Program-made: the position numbers and the translations under genes
The notes under the pieces: generated by a model
Database searches by the model: none
Seen by the model: the letters and a program-made list of their open reading frames with translations, nothing else
Told to the model about the DNA's origin: nothing
Shown here: positions 7,910-17,255 of the stretch, piece after piece
Numbering within the stretch: the first letter of the stretch is position 1
Layout: each line of letters starts with the position of its first letter
From: Longitalea arenae
GTDB lineage: Bacteria > Bacteroidota > Bacteroidia > Chitinophagales > Chitinophagaceae
Length of the DNA stretch: 64,000 nucleotides
Direction: 5' to 3'
Assembly: GCF_016924755.1 (NCBI RefSeq)
Contig: NZ_JAFFJX010000020.1
Coordinates: forward strand, 32,508 to 96,507

Positions 7910-10306
7910 ATGCTTAAAAATTACTTCGTTATTGCCTTCCGCCACTTTACCAAACACCGGTTATTTTCAGCCATCAATGTTTTATGTTTATCCATTGGCA
8001 TTACTTTCTCCATGATCATTGGAGTATATGTAATGAACCAGCAAAGGGTGAACAGTGATCTCCGGAATGTAGAGCGACAGTATTATCTTAAGACCATTTG
8101 GAAAGAAAAGGATCTCGGGTCCGAGCTCACGTCCATTTCTCCCCTGGCAAAAGCTGTAAAGGAGGAATATCCCGACCTGGTTGCCAACTATTTCAGGTAT
8201 AACCCCGTTACCAATGTAGTATCGGCGGGTGATAAACATTTTAAGGAAGATATCGCCATATGTGATACCACGCTAGTTGCCATGTATGGCTTTCCACTGC
8301 TGTATGGAGACAAGAACAATGCATTTCCCAACAGCAGTTCCGCGGTAATTACGGAAACGCTTGCCCGCAAATTATTCGGAACAACCGACGCTATTGGTAA
8401 AACGACCAATATTCAGACAACGGTTGCCGGCATTACCCAGGATTATATGGTAAGTGCCGTATTGAAAGATATCCCTTTCAACTCTGTAACCCATTTATTG
8501 GGTAATTCTTATAGTGTGTATGTGCCTACCACCGGCAGCCGGTATTATCAAATAGGTGATCCTTCGTTGCCCTGGGACTTTCCCAATGAGATCAGCTTTA
8601 TTGAATTGAAGCCGGGGGTAAAACACAGTTCGGTAATTGACGCTTTGAACAGGCTGTTAAAAAAATATTCGTCAGATTTCATCTGGAAGAACCTTTCTTC
8701 AAACGCAGTGCCGGTGAAAGATTATTATCTTAATGATAACAATGGTGCTGTGAAGAAAATGTGTTTCGTGCTGACGCTGATCGCCGGTTTCATTTTATTA
8801 ATGGTGATCATCAATTTTGTAAATATCAATATTGGCACTTCTACTTACCGGTTAAAAGAAATTGGCCTGCGCAAAACATTTGGCAGTGCGAGGAAGCAGG
8901 TGATCGGGCAGTTTCTTTTAGAGTCATTGATGCTTACAGGTATTGCCGCCGTTTTTTCTGTTTTCTGCTATCAGCTGCTGATTCCGGTTTTTTCGAAGGT
9001 GTTAAATTCAACACTGCCGTCTTTCTGGCAATTTGAAGGGGCAACCTATTTCCTCTTTGCATTGCTTGTTTTTGCTATTGGGATCCTGGCCGGTATCTAT
9101 CCTGCCTTTGTGCTGAGTGCTATCAACCTGATCCATGCCGTAAAAGGCAAGCTGGATACTGCCAAAGGGAGCCTTGGCCTGAAGCGCGCCCTGGTGGTTG
9201 TCCAGTTCTCACTAGCCATGCTGGTGTTCATCTGCGCCCTGAACCTGTCGAAACAGGTCACTTACATTTTCAATAAAGATCTGGGCTATAACAAAGACCA
9301 ATTGCTTGTGATAACGGCCTTCCCAAAGCAGTGGGATTCAGCAGGTGTTGCAAAAATGGAAACGGTGAAGCAGCAATTGTTACAGGTGCCGCATGTAAAA
9401 AGCGTTTCATTGGCTTTTGATCTGCCGGAAAGCACCCCCTATGGCCGCATTATCTTATATCCGCCGAAAGAATCCAGCGCGCAAAAACAGGTGAGTTTGC
9501 CCTGGTCTTCTGTGGATGAGGATTATGCAAAAACATTTGGCATACCGGTAAAAGCAGGGTCTTTTTTTGCTAATGAAAGGTCTGGTACTGTATTGAACGA
9601 AACGGCTGTAAAACAACTGGGACTTAGCACCGAAAATGCGGTTGGCCGGAAGATCGAGACGCCGGGCGGACCAACGACGATCACTGGTGTGATCGGTGAT
9701 TACAATTTTTCTTCCCTGCAGGAAGCCATCGGGCCTGTGGGATTTTCATATGTCAGGAACTCGAATACATACAGGTACCTGGTAGTTAAACTGCAGGCAG
9801 GTGATCTGTCTACCACCATGGATGTTATAAGAAGCAAATGGAAGTCGATGCTGCCGAATGCACCGTTCGATTATACGTTTATGGATGATAAATTCCAGGC
9901 TATGTATAGGTCGGAGCTGCAATTAAAAACGGCGGCTGAGGTGGCTACAGCGCTTAATTTGATCATTGTGCTTTTGGGGATATTGGGTCTGGTGGCGTTT
10001 ACGCTCAACAAGCGAATGAAGGAGATTGCCATTCGTAAAGTGTTGGGCGCCCGGGCCGCTAATATTATTTTACTGTTCCTGAAAGAATATGCGTTCCTCA
10101 TCATTGTGGCCAATGCTATTGCCTGGCCTTTGGCTTATTTTTCCACCGAACATTTTTTACAAAATTTTGCTTATCGTATTCAACAGGATATTGTTCCCTA
10201 TTTGCTGGTATTGGGCGCTGTTTCGGCCATGGCCCTGGGACTGATCAGTCTGCAATGCATTAAAACGGCTATTGCCAATCCGGTGAAGACTTTACGTACA
10301 GAGTAA
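7910..10306 (+). CDS. FtsX-like ABC transporter permease with two MacB periplasmic domains
   Basis: The 798-residue product begins Met-Leu-Lys-Asn-Tyr-Phe, the usual beginning of Bacteroidota MacB/FtsX-type permeases. The frame stays open upstream to 7703, but that stretch overlaps the divergent gene and looks non-coding. The order is a first helix (about 20-42), a MacB periplasmic core, three FtsX helices, a second helix near residue 425, a second periplasmic domain and three final helices, the last block containing Arg-Lys-Val-Leu-Gly-Ala. Such permeases work with a LolD/MacB-type ATPase, and Bacteroidota genomes carry many without an adjacent ATPase, as here. Export of a peptide or lipid, or mechanotransmission across the membrane, is possible. 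Confidence 0.92.
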   Translation: MLKNYFVIAFRHFTKHRLFSAINVLCLSIGITFSMIIGVYVMNQQRVNSDLRNVERQYYLKTIWKEKDLGSELTSISPLAKAVKEEYPDLVANYFRYNPVTNVVSAGDKHFKEDIAICDTTLVAMYGFPLLYGDKNNAFPNSSSAVITETLARKLFGTTDAIGKTTNIQTTVAGITQDYMVSAVLKDIPFNSVTHLLGNSYSVYVPTTGSRYYQIGDPSLPWDFPNEISFIELKPGVKHSSVIDALNRLLKKYSSDFIWKNLSSNAVPVKDYYLNDNNGAVKKMCFVLTLIAGFILLMVIINFVNINIGTSTYRLKEIGLRKTFGSARKQVIGQFLLESLMLTGIAAVFSVFCYQLLIPVFSKVLNSTLPSFWQFEGATYFLFALLVFAIGILAGIYPAFVLSAINLIHAVKGKLDTAKGSLGLKRALVVVQFSLAMLVFICALNLSKQVTYIFNKDLGYNKDQLLVITAFPKQWDSAGVAKMETVKQQLLQVPHVKSVSLAFDLPESTPYGRIILYPPKESSAQKQVSLPWSSVDEDYAKTFGIPVKAGSFFANERSGTVLNETAVKQLGLSTENAVGRKIETPGGPTTITGVIGDYNFSSLQEAIGPVGFSYVRNSNTYRYLVVKLQAGDLSTTMDVIRSKWKSMLPNAPFDYTFMDDKFQAMYRSELQLKTAAEVATALNLIIVLLGILGLVAFTLNKRMKEIAIRKVLGARAANIILLFLKEYAFLIIVANAIAWPLAYFSTEHFLQNFAYRIQQDIVPYLLVLGAVSAMALGLISLQCIKTAIANPVKTLRTE

Positions 10307-10321
10307 AAAAAGTTATTTAGT

Positions 10322-10448
10322 ATTAAGTTCCTGAGTTATGAGTTCCTGTGTTCATAAGTTATTCAGTTATTGAGTTCCTGAGTTCTTAAGTTCCTAAGTT
10401 ATTAAGTTAAATATAGTCGCGAGGCTGAACTGAATAACTGAATAACTT
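10322..10448. repeat. Degenerate 8-bp word repeat ending in a 16-bp perfect hairpin
   Basis: Between the convergent permease and PepSY genes the sequence is built from about a dozen consecutive units of the form AGTTNNTN (AGTTCCTG, AGTTATTC, AGTTATTG and so on), followed by two copies in the reverse orientation. AAGTTATTCAGTTATT at 10356-10371 is the exact reverse complement of 10433-10448, so the region can fold into a long hairpin that could stop transcription from both sides. Confidence 0.7.
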
Positions 10449-10451
10449 ATT

Positions 10452-11708
10452 CTAAGCCAATTCCAATTCTCTCACCACAGCTTTCTGTTTAACAGCAGGC
10501 TTTTTAGCTTTTCGTTTTTTTCCAAACCAGATAATAAAACCGGTGATGGGTAAACTGCCCGATACCAGGCTGATGAGGAAAGCGATGATCTTGCCGGTAA
10601 TGCCGCCAATAGCGCCCACATGAATATCATAGTTCATTCTTATGAGCTTATCGGCTGTGCTGCCTTCCTCATACGGTTTGTTGAATATGCTTTTGCCAGG
10701 GATTTCCTTCAGCGAGTAGCGGTCGAAGTACCGCGTAAGGTTCTTGTAATAAGTGCCATCTTCGGGGTTGTGCGAAGCAGCAATAACATCACTGAATTTA
10801 TGGGCGAAGGTGATCTGCAAACTGCCCTGGCCTTTATGCAGCCGGTTCATGTTATGCCACACGCTGTCTTCAGGTGAATACAGGGCCGTTTGCACCGGAA
10901 CATTCGTGGTATCGGAAAATACCGTCGCTCTTCTGTCCGGCATTTTTTTGCCGCCGGAAGCAACCCAGTAAATTGATTTGGGCACCCATTTAAATCCGAA
11001 GTAAATACCAGTGATGGCAATGATCAGTGCGCCGATGAGCACATAAAAGCCCAGCACATTGTGCAGGTCGTAATTCACCCGCCTGAACGTGGCTTTCCAT
11101 TTTATTTTAAAGCTCTTATTTACATTCGCTTTCCGCAGGTTCTTTGGCCACCACATGATCAATCCCGAGATAAGCAGGAAAATAAAGATCAGTGTGCTCC
11201 AACTTACAATCTGCTGACCTATTTCGCGCGGCAACCACAAGTTAAAGTGACCCATGAGTATGATGCGGAAAAAATCTTTTTCCAGCGCTTTTGCTTTCAG
11301 CACTTCACCGGAATAGGGGTTCATGTAGATCATCATGTAACCCGTTTTTTTGTCGCGGTAGGTGGCAATGGCCGCCTTGCCTTTACCAGGATACTGAACC
11401 GCATTGATAACCGAACCGGGTTTTCCTGCCTTATCGCCGAACTGGTGTTGCTCAGCGATCTTCTTTAGCACAGAAGGGCTCAGGTAAGGTTTTGGTTCTG
11501 CGGTAACAAACTGGTAGGGTTGCGTGAGGCTGCTGATCTCTTTTTGAAAGCAATAGATACAGCCGGTTATGCTAACGATGAAAACGATCGAACCGGAAAT
11601 CAGGCCCAGCCACAGGTGCAACCAGTCGTTAATGGTACGGAACAGGGATTTGCCGCTTTTCCTGCGTGCAGCGGCTTTTGGTGATGTGGAAATGGGTTGG
11701 TAACGCAT
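10452..11708 (-). CDS. PepSY-associated transmembrane helix domain protein
   Basis: The 418-residue inner-membrane protein has four to five helices. One lies near residues 33-55 (Leu-Gly-Leu-Ile-Ser-Gly-Ser-Ile-Val-Phe), a PepSY periplasmic domain follows at about 65-150, further helices lie near 175-200 and 225-245, and the last is near 375-395. The tail is strongly basic. I chose the ATG at 11708; a GTG at 11720 would also be possible. This PepSY/PiuB-like family accompanies TonB-dependent siderophore receptors and is thought to help reduce or handle ferric siderophores at the inner membrane. The stop codon of the receptor gene lies only 12 bases upstream, so the two are co-transcribed. Confidence 0.92.
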   Translation of the reverse strand: MRYQPISTSPKAAARRKSGKSLFRTINDWLHLWLGLISGSIVFIVSITGCIYCFQKEISSLTQPYQFVTAEPKPYLSPSVLKKIAEQHQFGDKAGKPGSVINAVQYPGKGKAAIATYRDKKTGYMMIYMNPYSGEVLKAKALEKDFFRIILMGHFNLWLPREIGQQIVSWSTLIFIFLLISGLIMWWPKNLRKANVNKSFKIKWKATFRRVNYDLHNVLGFYVLIGALIIAITGIYFGFKWVPKSIYWVASGGKKMPDRRATVFSDTTNVPVQTALYSPEDSVWHNMNRLHKGQGSLQITFAHKFSDVIAASHNPEDGTYYKNLTRYFDRYSLKEIPGKSIFNKPYEEGSTADKLIRMNYDIHVGAIGGITGKIIAFLISLVSGSLPITGFIIWFGKKRKAKKPAVKQKAVVRELELA

Positions 11709-11720
11709 ATGTGGTAGCAC

Positions 11721-14195
11721 TTACAGTTTATAGGTGATCGACATTCTCAGGTTACGGCGTGGTTCCACTATATAGCTGTAAAAGGTGGTTTTTGAAGCCG
11801 GATTCGTATCCAGAGAGCCGGCCGTGAGCAGGCGTTGTGCATCGAGCAGGTTATTCACCAGCAGCGACAGCCCCATTTTGTTTTTCTGATAAGAAATACC
11901 TGCATCTGCCCGGAAATAATTTGGCATGTTGGGCGTTTGCGTAGTGCCGGTATATCGCTCTGCCAGCCATTGAATGCCGCCATTCAGGCCGATACCGTTC
12001 AGCGCTCCGCCGGTAAAGCGGTAAGATAACCAGCCATTGGTAATATGACCTACGGTATTGGGCGTTACATTCCCTACAGTCTTCGTAGTTTGATTGGGCG
12101 ATTCTTTCGTTATTTTCGAGCTGGTATAAGCGTAGTTCATTACCAGGTTCAATCCTTTCGCCAATTCTCCATTTAGGTCTACTTCCACTCCCTTAGATCT
12201 CGTTTCTCCCAGCTGTACCTGGAAAGTGGTAGAGCCATTGGTGTGTGTGGGATCGGTATCCGGGGTGAGCGCATTCACGCGATCGATCTGGTATACCGTG
12301 GCGCTGCTTACCCAGCGGCCGCCGAACCATTCTTTTTTGATCCCGAACTCTAAATCGTTGCCTTTGATGGGTTTGAAGGCATTTCCGAAATAATCAGTGC
12401 CTGAAACCGGAACAAAGGACTGGTCGTACAATGCATAAACTGAAGTTTGTTTGTCGATGGAAAAGCTAAGTCCGGCGCGCGGCGAGAATACATGATCTTT
12501 CACATCAGCCGCTTTTGTTTTACCAACTGTTTCGGCATAGGTGAACCGCAAACCAAGTGACAAACGCAGTTTGTTGTTCAGGAATCCCAACTCATCCTGT
12601 ACATAAGCAGAGCCGTAATTGGTAACGGTAGCATATACAGTAGCGCCTGCCCTTGTACGGAGATTCACCGAACGGTCAATTTGAGGAATGGAATCGGCTG
12701 GCAATCCATAAATGGGATTATAAATATTAAATACCCTTTCTTCGGTAGTGCCATCTGGTTTTCTTACCCGGTCGAAACGGAGATTGGGTGAGAACTGACG
12801 GAAATCGCCCCAGAATTTTTTGTTACCAAAATCAACGCCGGCAAGAATACGATGACGGATACTGCCCGTTCTTTCCTCACCGCTGAACGACATTTGCGCA
12901 AAGCGGTTCTCGCCGGCCTCATCACCGATGCTGAATGCGCGTCGCATATTACCTGCTGAGTCCAGGTAAGAAGGCCACACCGAGTTAGCGATCATACTGA
13001 AGTTGAAATAAGCCACCTGGGCATGTGCTTTCCAGTGGTCGTTGAGCTGGTGATTGAGGTATACATACACGCTGTGATCTTTGATCTTGCCGGGTGCCAG
13101 CGAAGGATCGCCATAGAAGAAATCATTCGCCACACCTTCGTCGGCCAGCTTTATTTTGGAGAAGGAATAGTTTCCGTTGCTGAGGTATTTAATGGCCTGG
13201 TAGCTGTATTCAAAGGTCACCGAGGTTTTGTCGTCGATCATGTATTTGATCACCGGGGCTACCAGTACACGGTTATTGAAATTGTATTTGGTGAAATAAT
13301 CTTTTTGCTGTCCGGCGAGGTTAAGGCGGTACAGTAAACGGCCATCCTTGCTCAGTTTTCCATCCAGGTCAACGGCGGCGCGATAGGTGCTGAAGCTGCC
13401 GGCACTGAAAGTAACTGACTGATGATTCATGCCCGTAGGTTTTTTGGTCACTACATTATAAAAACCACCAGGTTCGCCGGCCGCCAGCATAAAACCGGCG
13501 GGACCTTTTACAAACTCAATATTCTCGATCATGGCTGCATCTTCGGCAGTAGGGCCCCAGCTGGCCTCGATGTTCATGCCATTGCGGAAAGCAGGGATCT
13601 TGGAACCACGCATGCGGATGTTGGCATACTGGTTGTCCCAGTGACCCATACGGGTTGCGCCACTTACGTTGCGGGTAATACCATCAACAATATCAAACAC
13701 CTGTTGATCGGCCAGTGTTCGTTTACTGATCACCTGTATATTTTGGGGCGTTTCCAGGATTGGACTTTGCAAGCGGAGTGAAGATGAAACGCGATCTACC
13801 TTATATCGGCCGCCGGAGCTAACCACTACTTCGGCCAGCTGCGCATCGGACAGTTCCAGTTTAAAGGAAATATTATTTTGTTTGCCGTTCTCTGCCAGCA
13901 CCACCGTGGTCTCAAGGGATTTATATCCTTTCACGGTTACGTTTACGTGGTAAGTTCCGGCGGGCAGGTTTTTAAAAATATAAAAACCTGTTTCGGAGGT
14001 AAGGGTCATTTTTTCTGTACCTGCCAGTTGTACGGCCACGCTTTCCGCAGGCTCGTTGTCGGCAGTAGTGATCTGTCCGGAAATTATTCCTTTCGGCAGA
14101 TTTGTCTGGGCTAAAAGTGCCGGCGAAAGAAGAAGAGCAAGAGATCCAAAAACAGCAACCAGGAAAAGGCTGCGCAGTTTGATTAAACAGTTCAT
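11721..14195 (-). CDS. TonB-dependent siderophore receptor with carboxypeptidase-like N-terminal domain
   Basis: The 824-residue outer-membrane protein has a signal peptide ending near residue 30 (Leu-Leu-Ala-Gln). A carboxypeptidase regulatory-like beta domain follows at about 36-115, then a plug domain at about 140-250 with Thr-Pro-Gln-Asn-Ile-Gln-Val-Ile and Gly-Pro-Ala-Gly, and a 22-strand barrel ending in a final aromatic/hydrophobic strand (Arg-Met-Ser-Ile-Thr-Tyr-Lys-Leu). The plug sequence is that of the FhuA/FoxA-type siderophore receptors, not SusC. Import of ferric siderophore is powered by TonB. It heads a two-gene transcript with the PepSY gene. A good promoter-like element lies at 14270-14277, although I see no clear Fur box. 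Confidence 0.94.
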   Translation of the reverse strand: MNCLIKLRSLFLVAVFGSLALLLSPALLAQTNLPKGIISGQITTADNEPAESVAVQLAGTEKMTLTSETGFYIFKNLPAGTYHVNVTVKGYKSLETTVVLAENGKQNNISFKLELSDAQLAEVVVSSGGRYKVDRVSSSLRLQSPILETPQNIQVISKRTLADQQVFDIVDGITRNVSGATRMGHWDNQYANIRMRGSKIPAFRNGMNIEASWGPTAEDAAMIENIEFVKGPAGFMLAAGEPGGFYNVVTKKPTGMNHQSVTFSAGSFSTYRAAVDLDGKLSKDGRLLYRLNLAGQQKDYFTKYNFNNRVLVAPVIKYMIDDKTSVTFEYSYQAIKYLSNGNYSFSKIKLADEGVANDFFYGDPSLAPGKIKDHSVYVYLNHQLNDHWKAHAQVAYFNFSMIANSVWPSYLDSAGNMRRAFSIGDEAGENRFAQMSFSGEERTGSIRHRILAGVDFGNKKFWGDFRQFSPNLRFDRVRKPDGTTEERVFNIYNPIYGLPADSIPQIDRSVNLRTRAGATVYATVTNYGSAYVQDELGFLNNKLRLSLGLRFTYAETVGKTKAADVKDHVFSPRAGLSFSIDKQTSVYALYDQSFVPVSGTDYFGNAFKPIKGNDLEFGIKKEWFGGRWVSSATVYQIDRVNALTPDTDPTHTNGSTTFQVQLGETRSKGVEVDLNGELAKGLNLVMNYAYTSSKITKESPNQTTKTVGNVTPNTVGHITNGWLSYRFTGGALNGIGLNGGIQWLAERYTGTTQTPNMPNYFRADAGISYQKNKMGLSLLVNNLLDAQRLLTAGSLDTNPASKTTFYSYIVEPRRNLRMSITYKL

Positions 14196-14269
14196 AGCAA
14201 ATAATAGGGTTCTGGCGAATAATTAAATAACAGTCCAATAGTCTGACCAACCTGTGTTGTTTCAGAGCG

Positions 14270-14277
14270 CAAAACTA
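14270..14277 (-). promoter_or_regulatory. Candidate -7 promoter element for the siderophore receptor operon
   Basis: On the minus strand this reads TAGTTTTG, an exact match to the Bacteroidota -7 consensus TAnnTTTG. It would place the transcript start near 14263 and give a leader of about 70 bases before the receptor ATG. I do not see a clear -33 TTTG at the right spacing. Confidence 0.45.
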
Positions 14278-14404
14278 TTCGTCTATTAATTGTCGTCTTT
14301 ACGCTATCGGGAAATGCATTTATGGAAACGGGAAAAAAATTACGGGTTTCCAGGGGAAGGTTACTGGTTTTTGGGTATTGAACTTTCTGTGAGGAACTGT
14401 TGCA

Positions 14405-14434
14405 TAAAAAAAGGCCGCAAAATGGCGGCCTTTT
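14405..14434 (-). terminator. Terminator downstream of the tandem esterase gene
   Basis: An 8-bp stem (AAGGCCGC at 14411-14418 with GCGGCCTT at 14425-14432) with a 6-base loop and A/T runs on both sides. It lies 20 bases past the stop of the minus-strand esterase gene. Confidence 0.85.
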
Positions 14435-14454
14435 AAATACTTCTTTTTTAGGTG

Positions 14455-16866
14455 TTATTTGATGACCATTAACTGGCGGGTAGTATGCAGTTTAGCCAAT
14501 TTTATTTGTATGAAGTAATTGCCTGTTTTAAGTCCGCTTGTATTGATCACCGTGCTCAAAAAACCTGTTTGTTTATGGGTAAAAAAGCTTCTTACCAATT
14601 TACCTTCGCTATTGATAACGGTTATTTGCATTCTTCCGGTCAGTTCATTGCTGATCTGCAATACGGCCTGTTCTTTAGCCGGATTATTCAACAACTTTAC
14701 GGTATTATCCAGGATATTATTAACCGGCACTGAGAGGCGACTTGCAATAAGTGATTGCGCAGTCCTCAAGGTGCTGGCCGAATCGCGCAGGGCAATTTCT
14801 ATAACAGAAATATGACCAAAACTGCTTCCTGTCTTGGTTCTGGCCTCGATAAGCTGGGTGCCATAACAACCGGTAAAGGTGGCATTATTGGTCAGTGTGT
14901 GGTTGTAGGCGCCATCATACTCTTTCCAAATGGAATCGCCTGCCTTACGTACCTGCAGGATGCGGGGCCCGGTACCTTCCCGGGTGCCCCAAAAGGTAAT
15001 ATCGGCTTTTTTACCGGCAGGAATACTGAAGGTGAGGGTTACTATGCCCGCGGAAGGATGGAAGTAGATATTGTCTCGCACCGCACTTGCAGGGTATTTT
15101 CCCACGCTGCTATTAATGCCATTTGAGTTTACTGATAGATCAGTGGGACTGCCATAGGTGCCGCCCGGCCGTTTATCGGCGCTTATAGACAGGTTATGTG
15201 TTACGCCGGCAGTATCCATTACCGAGCTGATCCAAACGCCCGGCGAACCACTGGTAATATTATTCCATTTTACACCTCCACTGTCAGTGGTCGTATAATT
15301 CGGGTTGCCCACGTCTATCAATATGCTTTTCGTGGTGGCAGGGGGACTTGCCGGACTAAGCGTGTATTGCAATAACCAGGCGTACAAATCCAGTGAATCG
15401 CGGAACTTTGTCCTTTTATGGTATACATTATTCCATACGGCATCATCATGACCTGCATTGGGAACGGAAGTAAGCCAGGCTTCTCCGCCATTTGCGTTAA
15501 CGGAGTCAGTGATCCGGACACAATTTTGATACCTGGCATTAACTGTATCGTTTATACCTACTGTTGTCCATATTTTTTTACCTGCCCAGTTATCAGACAA
15601 ATTATAGTGCGTTGAATCGGATGGCATATAATGCGTTCCAAGCGGTGCAGCCGCTCGTATGCTGTCTGAATAAGCAGGCGTTTCCAGAAAATACTTTATC
15701 AGGGAGCGGGCGCCCATACTTACGCCTGTAAGATAAACACGGTTACGGTCAACGCGGTACCTGCCTTTAAAAGAGTTGATGATCTTGTTCAGGTCATGCA
15801 GGTCCCATTGTCCAATGCGCGATTGTGGTGCAAATACCAGGAAGGGAATATCATTGCCCAAAGCAAGATATTGGGGCAGGCCTGTATTATACATGTAGTA
15901 TGGTATGTCGGTACTGTCGGCCGAGCCGGATTGCTGATAGCCCTGTCCGGCGCCATGCAGGTAAATGATCAGCGGATAAGCGCTGTCTGAGCTTTGGTAA
16001 TTGTTGGGAAAATAAGTCATACCCCAGTAATACCGGTTGGTGTTTTCAGGGATCCATTTTTCGATCTTTACCCTGTTTGGAGAAACAACCGGGCGTGCCC
16101 TGTGCTGCAATAACCAGCTGTAGATATCAAGTGTATCGGCCACCTTGGTTACTTTGTAATAAACAGAATCCCACACAGCGGCATAGTGCCCGCCTGGAAC
16201 AGCCTTTAAAGTCGCACTACCGCCGTTGGAGTTAATAGAGTCTTTGTACCTGATACTGTTCGTGTATCTGTAATAGGGGGCGGCATTGTCGCCAGTACCC
16301 ATGACGAGCATGGTCTTTTTAGGCTTCCATCTCGAGAATGTTTTCCATATGGTTGAATCGCGAACTTCATAATGCATCGATACGGGCGCCACTGCAGCAA
16401 TGCTGTCAGCGGGGTTCGGTTTTTCAATCAGGTATTTCATAATTGCACGGCCGCCCATACTAATACCGGTGAAATATATGCGGTCAGGGTCCACGCGGTA
16501 TTTGCCCTTAAAAGCGTTGATCATTTTAAATATGTCATCATTGTTCCATTGTCCGTTTGCCGTTTGGGGCGCAAAAACAAGAAAAGGAATATTGTTCCCG
16601 CTGTTTAGATATTTGGGAATACCTGTTCGATAGAGCCGAGCCGGCACATCTGTACTGTCGGCCGTGCCTTCGTACGATTCACCCAGCCCATGGGCAAATA
16701 CAATTAGCGGAAAAGGGGCCGTGGTGTTATTATAGTCAACCGGCAGGTAGGTCATGCCCCAATAATACCGCGAGGTATTTACAGGCGTCCATTTTTCAAC
16801 AATAATTTCCTGGGCACCCGACAAATAACATGCGAATACCAGAAGAAAAGTAAATACCTGTCTCAT
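14455..16866 (-). CDS. Secreted protein with two tandem alpha/beta-hydrolase (esterase) domains and a type IX sorting domain
   Basis: The 803-residue protein has a signal peptide (cleavage near residue 18) and two homologous prolyl-oligopeptidase/PHB-depolymerase-like hydrolase domains at about 22-255 and 266-503. Each keeps an oxyanion His-Gly motif (59-60 and 304-305), a nucleophile motif (Gly-Ile-Ser136-Met-Gly-Gly and Gly-Val-Ser383-Met-Gly-Ala), a likely acid (Asp193, Asp440) and a catalytic His (His227, His473). A beta-rich, putative carbohydrate-binding region covers about 515-700. The last 80 residues form a type A C-terminal sorting domain with Gly-Leu-Lys-Thr-Gly-Asn-Tyr, so secretion is by the type IX system. 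A plausible role is removing ester groups from plant polysaccharides or polyesters. The product of a tandem duplication is clear, but the substrate is not. Confidence 0.9.
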   Translation of the reverse strand: MRQVFTFLLVFACYLSGAQEIIVEKWTPVNTSRYYWGMTYLPVDYNNTTAPFPLIVFAHGLGESYEGTADSTDVPARLYRTGIPKYLNSGNNIPFLVFAPQTANGQWNNDDIFKMINAFKGKYRVDPDRIYFTGISMGGRAIMKYLIEKPNPADSIAAVAPVSMHYEVRDSTIWKTFSRWKPKKTMLVMGTGDNAAPYYRYTNSIRYKDSINSNGGSATLKAVPGGHYAAVWDSVYYKVTKVADTLDIYSWLLQHRARPVVSPNRVKIEKWIPENTNRYYWGMTYFPNNYQSSDSAYPLIIYLHGAGQGYQQSGSADSTDIPYYMYNTGLPQYLALGNDIPFLVFAPQSRIGQWDLHDLNKIINSFKGRYRVDRNRVYLTGVSMGARSLIKYFLETPAYSDSIRAAAPLGTHYMPSDSTHYNLSDNWAGKKIWTTVGINDTVNARYQNCVRITDSVNANGGEAWLTSVPNAGHDDAVWNNVYHKRTKFRDSLDLYAWLLQYTLSPASPPATTKSILIDVGNPNYTTTDSGGVKWNNITSGSPGVWISSVMDTAGVTHNLSISADKRPGGTYGSPTDLSVNSNGINSSVGKYPASAVRDNIYFHPSAGIVTLTFSIPAGKKADITFWGTREGTGPRILQVRKAGDSIWKEYDGAYNHTLTNNATFTGCYGTQLIEARTKTGSSFGHISVIEIALRDSASTLRTAQSLIASRLSVPVNNILDNTVKLLNNPAKEQAVLQISNELTGRMQITVINSEGKLVRSFFTHKQTGFLSTVINTSGLKTGNYFIQIKLAKLHTTRQLMVIK

Positions 16867-17255
16867 AAATGATTGTTTTTTTAAGTTATGATGAATGGCT
16901 GTTAAGATGGGTTCCTGGCAATTAGTTGGATATAAGCAGATGCCTCAATGAATATCCATAAAAAGAGAAGAGGGATGAATGAAGGCAAAAGAAGTGATCT
17001 TTGGTAATAGGAATTAAGGTTCATAGTCAATGTAATTGGCAATACATTAATAAGGTTAACACAACCCAGATCGAGGCCGCTTACCCGGGATATAACAGGG
17101 CATAACCGAAGAATACTAAGTTCGGAAAAAAAGAACTACTAATCAACTGGATGTTTCCAGAAACGTTTTCTTTTTTGGCACATTTTCCCTGGAAGAAAGC
17201 GCTGATCGAAAATTGCCGATTTTTTTCTCGTTCTTTGCAGAAAATACACAAATAC
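16867..17255. other. Intergenic region between the divergent esterase and cvfB genes
   Basis: About 390 bases upstream of two divergent genes. I see no gene, RNA or clear inverted repeat in it. A TTCTTTG element at 17231-17237 resembles a -7 box for the plus-strand gene, but the spacing to the nearest TTG is too short for a confident call. Confidence 0.4.
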
